Positions 57,349 through 64,000 of a stretch of DNA of 64,000 nt are shown here, one piece after another. Each line of letters starts with the position of its first letter. Position 1 is the first letter of the stretch. Position numbers and translations under genes: made by a program. Origin of the DNA: Aquiflexum balticum DSM 16537 (GTDB taxonomy: Bacteria > Bacteroidota > Bacteroidia > Cytophagales > Cyclobacteriaceae). The stretch covers positions 434,001-498,000 of the forward strand of contig NZ_LT838813.1 of the NCBI RefSeq assembly GCF_900176595.1, given 5' to 3'. The notes beneath the pieces are model-generated. The model had not been told where the DNA came from. It ran no database searches and saw only the letters and a list, made by a program, of their open reading frames with translations.

Positions 57349-58851
57349 ATGAAAACCTTCATTTTTTCCCTTTGTTTTTTTCTCTTATTCATTTCCTGTA
57401 ATAGTTCAATTGTAGATGGTCAAATCAAAGATCCTAAGCCTGAAAATTTGGCTCCAGAAATTTTTAAAGTTTACATAGACAGCATCAATTACGACCAAGC
57501 TCATATTCGATGGGAGTTATCAAATGATCCTGAAGGCTTCAAACCCAAATACCATATCTCTTTAAATGAACAATTTATTCTCAAAGACACTAGTGGTACA
57601 AGCTATGTGATAGAGAATCTTGATGAATTGACACAGTACAAAGGCAAAGTGATAGCTGAAGACCCACAGGGTATGCAAACTGCTGTTGATTTCGAATTTA
57701 CTACTACAAAATATTATCTCAATTTCCTGACTTATGTGAATTTCAATCCTGATCAGGAGTGTTCGAATGGTTTCATCAACTCTATTTTGAATACTCAAGA
57801 CGGAAATTATTTGGTATTGGGAAAAATCTTAGAAAACAGATCCAACTACCTTAACTATGCTACAAAAATTGATCCGCTGGGCAATCAAATTTGGATGAAG
57901 TACTACCCTTATGACAATGGTGAAATCTGGGATTTTGGTTCCGCACTTACTAATACGGGATTTTTAATTATTAGTGATAATCATGTCTTGAAATTAGACC
58001 ATAATGGAAATGAGATTTGGGTAAAAGTTATTGAAAGGTTTAACAGACATATAGGCGGTGTGGAAATTAAAGATATCATTGAAGATAGCAATGGAGACAT
58101 CTACCTTATTGGAGATTCAGAATCGGAAAAAACTGATGTGCTTTCTCAGGGGATTTTGATGAATTTAAGTGAAGGAGGAAATATTCTTTGGGAAAAGGAA
58201 TTTGATAATTCATTAAGAAATAACTTTAAAAAAATTATTATTACACCTGATCAGAACTTGATAATTCTTGGTTCGCGGGAGATTAATGGCTGCACACGCG
58301 AAGAGTCTTACTTTGGGTCTTGCGAACAGATTGATTTTTTACTGATAAGCTTAACAAAAAGCGGGGAGATTTTATGGGAAAAAACCTATGGTGATGAAAA
58401 CTACGACTTTCCGGAATCAGTAATTGCTCTCAGCAATGGGAATTATGTTTTTGGTGGATTTAGGGCAACCAAGACAGATTCTTATCGAGCTAGAATTTTT
58501 GAAGTGAATGCTCAAGGGGATGAAATCTGGAGTCAAACTAATGAGTTCGCGCATTTTTATTCCATTTTGGAAACTCCTGACAAGGGATTGATTGTCCTAG
58601 GCAGAGCTGATGATAATTCTTATGAAGCGAAAATGAGTCTTACAAAATTTAACCAAAATCGAACCGAAGAATGGCGCTCAATATATGGAGAATGGACTTC
58701 AAATATTTACGCAAGGGATATCCTCGTGGATGATGATATGGGTTTTAGAATTGCTGCAAGTAGGTGGAATTTAGGTTATTGTCACAGCAAAATATTATTT
58801 ATTAAAACAGATCCATTTGGGAATTTCCGAAAACTTCCAAGTGAAGGTTAA
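57349..58851 (+). CDS. lipoprotein with Fn3-like and propeller-like repeats
   Basis: This 500-residue protein has a lipobox (MKTFIFSLCFFLLFISC, Cys17). A fibronectin-III-like segment follows (about 30-125; YDQAHIRWELSNDPEG...DELTQYKGKVIAEDPQG). Then come repeated units with G(N/D/E)xxWxK endings: GNQIWMKYY, GNEIWVKVI, GNILWEKEF, GEILWEKTYGD, GDEIWSQTN. These suggest an extracellular beta-propeller of about seven blades. The family is not one I can name; proteins of this type occur in Bacteroidota as surface lipoproteins. It lies 41 bp before a LRR lipoprotein and is probably co-transcribed. The role may be surface binding. Confidence 0.78.
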   Translation: MKTFIFSLCFFLLFISCNSSIVDGQIKDPKPENLAPEIFKVYIDSINYDQAHIRWELSNDPEGFKPKYHISLNEQFILKDTSGTSYVIENLDELTQYKGKVIAEDPQGMQTAVDFEFTTTKYYLNFLTYVNFNPDQECSNGFINSILNTQDGNYLVLGKILENRSNYLNYATKIDPLGNQIWMKYYPYDNGEIWDFGSALTNTGFLIISDNHVLKLDHNGNEIWVKVIERFNRHIGGVEIKDIIEDSNGDIYLIGDSESEKTDVLSQGILMNLSEGGNILWEKEFDNSLRNNFKKIIITPDQNLIILGSREINGCTREESYFGSCEQIDFLLISLTKSGEILWEKTYGDENYDFPESVIALSNGNYVFGGFRATKTDSYRARIFEVNAQGDEIWSQTNEFAHFYSILETPDKGLIVLGRADDNSYEAKMSLTKFNQNRTEEWRSIYGEWTSNIYARDILVDDDMGFRIAASRWNLGYCHSKILFIKTDPFGNFRKLPSEG

Positions 58852-58892
58852 TTCTATAATTTAATCGACTCAATAATTTATATGCTTTAGTT

Positions 58893-60743
58893 ATGAAATA
58901 TTGCCTTTTACTTATTACAGGATTATTTTTTCTTGTGTCTTGCCAAACCAAAGAAGACCAAGAGCCAGTGGTTCCACCCTACGTTATCGATGGTGGCGAG
59001 GATTTTTTGAATGTGAATAGATTCTCAATTCAACTTAATGCTGATAGTTTAAAGTTGAGTGAAAGCGGCCTGTGGACGATCCTCAGTGGGCTTGCTGAAG
59101 ACAAAGTTTATTTCGAAGATCCAAAGAATCCCAAAAGCATTTTTCATGGAATGCCCGGGGAAAAATATCAATTACTCTGGGAGGTATCGAACGGAAAGAA
59201 GAGCAGTTCAGATACTGTCACAGTAACTTTTGCTCCTTTAGAGACCGAAATAACGGTAGTGAGCGACTCATCTTATCAAACGAGGATTATGCTAAACGGC
59301 AAAACCTATGATAAGGGTCTATGGACAATAAACGGAGATATTCATCATCTAAGGGGATTAAGTAATCAGGGTTTAGATGATGAAAAAGATCCTAATGTTC
59401 TCATTTATGGATTTGAAAACAAAACAGTAGAAATTACCTGGACCACTTGGTATGGAAGCAAATCTGCCTCAGCCACTGTGGAATTCAGCAGTGGAGAATA
59501 CCAACAACTTGAAGCACTTCAGGAGTTGGGCATTTTGGATAACAAGTACTATTATAAAGAAAATGAAAATGGAGATGTGGTTGAAATCACTATGCTTGGA
59601 ATAGGAAGAGCTTGGATCTTCAGCGATCTGGAACAATTTCCAGAACTTCAGGCTCTTAAACATTTAGAAAAATTAGTATTACCCGGGAATCCAATCTACG
59701 AATTTCCAGAGGTGATCACGAAAAGTTACCATAAGCTGAAGTACTTAGACCTCTCTCACAATTACTTTACCAGTATTCCGGAGGACTTTGGAAATCTTAC
59801 AGAACTAGACACGCTGATTATAAGCTCAATCCCTTATATCAGTACACTGCCAGAGAGTATAGGTAACTTAAAAAAATTAAAATATCTGGATATGGTGCAT
59901 GCTGGGTTGACCAGCCTACCTGAAAGTTTCAGTGAAATGACCAGCCTTAATTATGTAAGTCTGGAATTGAATAACATAAAAAAACTTCCCGAGAATATTG
60001 GAAATCTTAAAAACTTAGAAACTTTTAGAGGCCCTGTTCTATCAGAAAGTATTCCTGCTTCTTTTTCAGATTTATCCTCTCTGAAATTCTGTTTTTTCAC
60101 AGTCACAGGATATAATAATGCTGTTTTTCCGGAAGACTTTGGAAGGTTAACAAATCTTGAAACCTTATGGCTTTCTGGTGATTACCGAAGACTTCCTGAA
60201 AGTTTTGTCAATTTGACGCAACTAAAGGATTTGTCTATAGGAAGCGGCACAGGATTAACGGAAATCCCAGCAGAATTCGGGAATTTGAATAAATTAAGGA
60301 GATTACTATTAGTGGTGAGGATGCCAAGGCTTCCAGAAAGCTTTGATCAACTTGTCAATCTAGAATCTCTAGGTTTACATGGAGAATTACACTACTTACC
60401 AAATGACATTGGAAATCTAAAAAACCTTACTGGACTAAGTGCCAGCAACTTAAAATTAAAAGAATTACCAGAAAGTTTTGCAGAGCTCAAAAACTTAAGG
60501 GATGTAAGATTATTTTCTAATGAAATCATAGACCTACCCTCTTCCTTAGGAGAGCTAGATAATTTATATATAATGGATATAGGAAGAAATAAAATTTCTG
60601 AATTTCCTCCTTCAATGGCAAAACTGGCAGATACACTTCGATATTTAGCAGTCAATGGAAATAATTTCTCAGAGAGTCAGCTAGCTAAGTTGAGAGAAAT
60701 GCTTCCAGATACAGACATAACCTTTACTTTACCAGGCGATTAG
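58893..60743 (+). CDS. leucine-rich-repeat lipoprotein with PKD-like domains
   Basis: This 616-residue protein has a lipobox (MKYCLLLITGLFFLVSC, Cys17). Two PKD/Ig-like segments follow (about 30-110 and 113-190; SGLWTILSGLAEDKVYFEDP; KGLWTINGDIHHLRGLSN). From about 245 to 600 there are roughly 14 leucine-rich repeats of the LPESFxxLxxLxxLxLxxNxIxx type. Examples are LPENIGNLKNLETF and LPESFAELKNLRDVRL, with spacing of 22-24 residues. It is anchored to the cell surface by lipid. Such proteins often mediate adhesion or protein binding; the partner is unknown. Confidence 0.85.
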   Translation: MKYCLLLITGLFFLVSCQTKEDQEPVVPPYVIDGGEDFLNVNRFSIQLNADSLKLSESGLWTILSGLAEDKVYFEDPKNPKSIFHGMPGEKYQLLWEVSNGKKSSSDTVTVTFAPLETEITVVSDSSYQTRIMLNGKTYDKGLWTINGDIHHLRGLSNQGLDDEKDPNVLIYGFENKTVEITWTTWYGSKSASATVEFSSGEYQQLEALQELGILDNKYYYKENENGDVVEITMLGIGRAWIFSDLEQFPELQALKHLEKLVLPGNPIYEFPEVITKSYHKLKYLDLSHNYFTSIPEDFGNLTELDTLIISSIPYISTLPESIGNLKKLKYLDMVHAGLTSLPESFSEMTSLNYVSLELNNIKKLPENIGNLKNLETFRGPVLSESIPASFSDLSSLKFCFFTVTGYNNAVFPEDFGRLTNLETLWLSGDYRRLPESFVNLTQLKDLSIGSGTGLTEIPAEFGNLNKLRRLLLVVRMPRLPESFDQLVNLESLGLHGELHYLPNDIGNLKNLTGLSASNLKLKELPESFAELKNLRDVRLFSNEIIDLPSSLGELDNLYIMDIGRNKISEFPPSMAKLADTLRYLAVNGNNFSESQLAKLREMLPDTDITFTLPGD

Positions 60744-61000
60744 ATCTCTTGAAATTTTAGGGGGTATCATTAAATAATACTCAACTATCAAAAGAAGAAT
60801 TTTCGATTAAAAATCATGTATACGATATTGACCATTTTAGATGTGTTTATATTGGTTTATATGGCTTTTTTTAAATATTAGGGTTAAATATCGAATAACT
60901 CCTGGATAATGCTAAAAAGGATTATTTAAAGATTTTTTTCATGAGTAAATTAGTTGATTATGTTATTACAATCGGAAATACCTTCTTTTTAAAAGCAATT

Positions 61001-61342
61001 TCAAGAGGTTTTTAAAGATGTTGTATCGATTTTATTCATTTTCTTGGAATATACAACCATTCCCACCCTATCAATATGGGCTTGAAGTTCGGGATTGTTG
61101 ATTTTGTTGAAATCCACCAAGTCAATTTTGTAAATTAATTCCAAGTCCTCCAAGGCTACTTCGATATCCAATAGATCTTTCAGTACAATATGATCTCCTT
61201 TTACTGCCAGGTCAATATCTGAACCTTCCCTGAAATTACCCATAGCCCGTGACCCAAAAAGGATAACCTGATTAATTTTGGTAAACTTTTCAAAAACCTC
61301 TGTGATTTCATTCCATACTTCCTTTGATAATCCTGTTTTCAT
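61001..61342 (-). CDS. MNT-domain nucleotidyltransferase (MntA antitoxin-like)
   Basis: This 113-residue protein has the minimal nucleotidyltransferase motif ILFGSRAMGNFREGSDIDLAV, with the GSRA and DxD (SDID) catalytic residues intact. MNT proteins of this type are the antitoxin of HEPN/MNT systems, adding AMP to the HEPN toxin. The start ATG overlaps the stop of the upstream HEPN remnant as ATGA. Because that partner is broken, the antitoxin is now a probable orphan. Confidence 0.88.
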   Translation of the reverse strand: MKTGLSKEVWNEITEVFEKFTKINQVILFGSRAMGNFREGSDIDLAVKGDHIVLKDLLDIEVALEDLELIYKIDLVDFNKINNPELQAHIDRVGMVVYSKKMNKIDTTSLKTS

Positions 61343-61498
61343 GAGAATAAATTTCCAGTTCTACCGCTTCTTTGATTTTCCAATTTCTCCAGAAGAAGCT
61401 TAAAACAGCTCAAAATATTCATTGATGATAGCTTCAGCAATGATTTGGGCTGTTTCACTATTTGAGAATCTTTGCTCCCAACGAATGTCTTCAGTCAT
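61339..61498 (-). pseudogene. HEPN toxin (HepT-like) with an internal deletion and frameshift
   Basis: The first codons read MTEDIRWEQRFSN, the normal start of nucleotidyltransferase-substrate-binding HEPN proteins (HI0074 type, usually about 130-145 residues). This runs directly into AEAIINEYFELF, the normal C-terminal helix. About 100 central residues, including the catalytic RxxxxH region, are missing. One extra base in the TTTT run then places a stop after ELF; without it the frame continues KLLLEKLENQRSG to a TGA overlapping the MNT ATG. Both lesions would abolish function. Confidence 0.8.
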
Positions 61499-61576
61499 TT
61501 GATTGTTTTTGATAAATATAAGGATATACCAGCATCAATGTAAATTTCTACCCAGCTTTCAGTAAGACCCGGCGCC

Positions 61577-61663
61577 GAAGTGAGTGTCTCCACTCACTTC
61601 CATTCCTAGATTGAAAATTAGGTTACGATAAAATCGAGGGTCGTCAGTGGTGACACTGACAAC
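61577..61663. repeat. REPIN copy 4 upstream of the TonB-dependent receptor
   Basis: GAAGTGAGTGTCTCCACTCACTTC (61577-61600) and GTCGTCAGTGGTGACACTGACAAC (61640-61663) form the same inverted REP pair as at 56611-56702, with similar spacing. It is flanked by GGCGCCG on the left and CGGCG on the right. It lies in the 269-bp gap between the HEPN remnant and the receptor gene. Confidence 0.85.
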
Positions 61664-61767
61664 GGCGAAAGATTAATCCAAAACTATTTCTTCTTAATTT
61701 TTGAAATTTTAACATTGGTTTTAAAATTAAAAGATTAATTTCATCCCCGATTAACCTTATTATTTCC

Positions 61768-64000
61768 ATGAAAAGTATCATGTTGTTTTGCTTTCTAAAC
61801 GGGGTATGCTTCATTTCTTTAGCCCAAAAAGTCACGGTCAGTGGGACTGTAAAGGATGCGGACAATGGCGAGACGCTGATTGGCGTCAATATTTTTGACA
61901 AAAAAAACCAGAAAGGTGCCATTACCAATAATTATGGTTTTTTCAGTTACTCTCTTTTTGAGAAAGAAATTGACTTGATATTTAGCTATGTCGGCTATGA
62001 ACCAGTGCTGATTTCTTTAAATCTTGAAAGGGATACCCTTTTGAATGTGGAGCTTCAACCTGCGGGTTATCTTCAAGAAGTAGTGATTGAGGGGCAAAAA
62101 GATGATCCAATTCAAGAAAGTTCCCAAATGGGCACAATCAATGTCCCATTGAGAGACATTAAGAATCTTCCGGCATTGATGGGAGAAGTGGATATTTTCA
62201 AAGTCATCCAATTATTACCTGGGGTTCAATCAGGTTCTGAAGGGGCTTCTGGATTGTATGTCAGGGGGGGAAGTCCTGACCAGAATTTGGTTTTGTTGGA
62301 TGGGGTACCAGTTTACAATGCCACCCATTTGTTTGGTTTTTTCTCTGTTTTCAATGCTGATGCCATCAATAATGTGGAGCTGATTAAAGGCGGATTTCCT
62401 GCCAGGTATGGAGGAAGGCTTTCTTCAGTGATAGATATTAGTATGAAGGAGGGTAATATGAAAGAATTCCAAGGTGAAGGGAGTATTGGTTTGATAGCTT
62501 CCAAACTTACCTTGGAAGGGCCTATTGTAAAGGATAAGACTTCATTTTTACTGTCAGCAAGACGGACATATCTTGACCTGATTGCCAGACCGATCATCAG
62601 AAGCTCAACTGGCGGACAGGAAGATGTGGGGTACTATTTCTATGATGTCAATGCAAAAATCAATCATATTTTTGACCAAAAAAACAGGCTCTATGTCAGT
62701 TATTATGGAGGAAATGATGTGGCTTATTCCAGTTATAAATCCAGTTATGAGCGCTGGGATAATGAAGGTACCGTACAAAGTCATGAGGAGGCAGGACTTG
62801 GTTGGGGAAATAATATTGCAGCTGTGCGCTGGAACCATATATTCAATCAAAGGCTATTTGCCAATTTCACCGGAACATTTACAAAGTATCGTTTCAAACT
62901 TTTCTCCGAATACGAGGATATTTTTACAGAAAACCAGGGCGGGAATGTTACCCGTGACTTTTTTGTGGCCAATTATTCCTCAGGAATCAGGGATTTTGCC
63001 TTCAAAGCTGATTTTGATTTTATCCCCAACCCACAGCATTATTTTCGTTGGGGAGGGATGTTGATTGACCATAAGTTTACACCGGGTGTTTTTGTGGCAA
63101 GAGAAAATGAAAGACCTGAAACAAGAGAAGGGGCCATACCATCAGATTCCCGTGAATTGTCCATGTATATAGAAGATGACTTCAATGTGGGTGGTAGGTG
63201 GAAGTTCAATATTGGCGCTCATTTTTCCGGATTCTTTGCTGATACCAAAACTTACACTTCCTTTCAGCCGAGGATAGCTATGAGGTATCTTATTGATCCG
63301 ACTTCCTCATTAAAACTTTCCTACGTGCAGATGGCGCAATTTGTACACCTGCTGACCAATGCCGGATTGGGACTGCCAACAGATCTTTGGGTACCTTCAA
63401 CCGACAAAATAGGACCTCAGGAAAGTTGGCAGGTTGCGGCAGGGTATTTTAAGAATCTTGGATATGGACTGGAGTTTTCGGCTGAAGCCTATTACAAAGA
63501 TATGCAGGGTGTCATTGAATATCAGGACGGTGCTTCTTTCCTCAATACTTCTGAAGATTGGCAGGAAAAGGTTACTTCAGGAGAAGGGAGAAGTTATGGA
63601 CTTGAATTGTTGTTGCATAAAAAGACAGGAAGGACTACAGGTTGGATAGGGTACACCCTTTCCAAGACAGAAAGAAGATTTGAGGAGATAAATTTTGGGG
63701 AATGGTTTCCTTTTCGGTATGATCGCAGGCACGATATCAGCGTGACAGCGGTGCACAAATTATCCGAAAGAATAGATATTTCAGGGACTTGGGTATTTGG
63801 AAGCGGTAATTTTATCACTGTGCCCACACAGAGGTATCAGCATTCTTTTTCGGTAATCAATGATACCAACACCAGTTATGGAGGCTTGTATTTGGAGCAT
63901 TTCGATTCCAGAAATAATTTTCAGATGCGGAATTATCACAGAATGGATGTGGGGATCAATTTCAACAAACCCAAAAAGTGGGGTGAAAGAACCTGGAATA
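61768..64000 (+). CDS. TonB-dependent receptor, 3' end beyond the window
   Basis: The plus strand from the ATG at 61768 is open to the window end (744 codons). It has a signal peptide (MKSIMLFCFLNGVCFISLAQ) and a carboxypeptidase-regulatory-like domain (VTVSGTVKDADNGETLIGVN, about 21-100). The plug has GLYVRGGSPDQNLVLLDGVPVYN and VELIKGGFPARYGGRLSSVI. Barrel strands follow (FRWGGMLIDHKFTPG; YRFKLFSEYEDIF). This RGGSPDQNL...YNATHLFGFFS plug type is a TonB receptor class distinct from the SusC proteins here and is often without a SusD. The substrate is unknown. The native end is not visible. Confidence 0.92.
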   Translation, partial: MKSIMLFCFLNGVCFISLAQKVTVSGTVKDADNGETLIGVNIFDKKNQKGAITNNYGFFSYSLFEKEIDLIFSYVGYEPVLISLNLERDTLLNVELQPAGYLQEVVIEGQKDDPIQESSQMGTINVPLRDIKNLPALMGEVDIFKVIQLLPGVQSGSEGASGLYVRGGSPDQNLVLLDGVPVYNATHLFGFFSVFNADAINNVELIKGGFPARYGGRLSSVIDISMKEGNMKEFQGEGSIGLIASKLTLEGPIVKDKTSFLLSARRTYLDLIARPIIRSSTGGQEDVGYYFYDVNAKINHIFDQKNRLYVSYYGGNDVAYSSYKSSYERWDNEGTVQSHEEAGLGWGNNIAAVRWNHIFNQRLFANFTGTFTKYRFKLFSEYEDIFTENQGGNVTRDFFVANYSSGIRDFAFKADFDFIPNPQHYFRWGGMLIDHKFTPGVFVARENERPETREGAIPSDSRELSMYIEDDFNVGGRWKFNIGAHFSGFFADTKTYTSFQPRIAMRYLIDPTSSLKLSYVQMAQFVHLLTNAGLGLPTDLWVPSTDKIGPQESWQVAAGYFKNLGYGLEFSAEAYYKDMQGVIEYQDGASFLNTSEDWQEKVTSGEGRSYGLELLLHKKTGRTTGWIGYTLSKTERRFEEINFGEWFPFRYDRRHDISVTAVHKLSERIDISGTWVFGSGNFITVPTQRYQHSFSVINDTNTSYGGLYLEHFDSRNNFQMRNYHRMDVGINFNKPKKWGERTWN

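Noticed and set aside
1-64000. tRNA or rRNA genes
   Set aside because: No intergenic segment showed a cloverleaf with a GTTCRANNC arm or rRNA-like text on reading both strands; a covariance search would be needed to be certain.

Overview
The window comes from a chromosome of the phylum Bacteroidota, most likely the Cytophagales (Cyclobacteriaceae-like). The basis is: two SusC/SusD pairs, a PorT protein (type IX secretion) directly after menG, bacillithiol synthesis (bshC), TAnnTTTG-type promoter boxes, many SPII lipoproteins, and moderate-to-low GC with AT-rich intergenic DNA. I saw no tRNA, rRNA or CRISPR array. The genus is inference.

Layout. 1-5.5 kb (minus): the 2-oxoglutarate dehydrogenase complex (lpd 5' part, odhB, odhA), with a four-helix-bundle protein gene between lpd and odhB. 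6-15.3 kb (minus): a BNR-propeller protein, a secreted M24 peptidase and a SusC/SusD pair, which look like a peptide-processing and uptake locus. At 16.1-16.4 kb lies a second copy of the first 92 codons of odhA with its promoter box. 17-22.1 kb (minus): a second SusC/SusD operon with a small lipoprotein. 22.6-25.4 kb: a small barrel protein, 5-formyl-THF cyclo-ligase and bshC. 26-31.4 kb (plus): copA, an HMA copper-binding protein, an M16 peptidase, ispF and mnmD. 31.9-37.2 kb: rsgA, Stealth phosphotransferase, glycosyltransferase, FkbM methyltransferase, LMW phosphatase and fructosamine kinase-like genes. 37.3-38.9 kb: a complete IS1380-family element. 39.6-49.9 kb: housekeeping genes (aspartokinase, fbp, engB, menG-porT, MFS, DUF2179, META lipoprotein). 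50.2-55.5 kb: the threonine operon, with a threonine-rich leader peptide ahead of thrA, thrB and thrC. 55.4-56.9 kb: a REP-associated tyrosine transposase (RAYT) and its REP hairpins, lying between two copies of the 3' end of thrC. 57.3-60.7 kb: two lipoproteins (Fn3/propeller and LRR). 61-61.5 kb: an MNT nucleotidyltransferase with a wrecked HEPN partner. 61.8 kb-end: a TonB-dependent receptor, truncated by the window.

Intergenic DNA is unusually rich in repeats. There are at least four families: (A) imperfect-palindrome units of about 100-135 bp; (B) short GC-rich hairpins of the type AACCCTGAAGGGGTT or CCCCGGGTGAAACCCGG; (C) degenerate 7-nt tandem repeats; (D) REP hairpins matching the RAYT. 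These repeats have visibly affected genes. The IS sits in the palindromic centre of a family A unit, a REP supplies the stop codon of a DUF433 gene, and thrC now ends in foreign sequence. The points most worth following up are the threonine leader, the odhA amino-terminal duplicate and the RAYT/thrC rearrangement.
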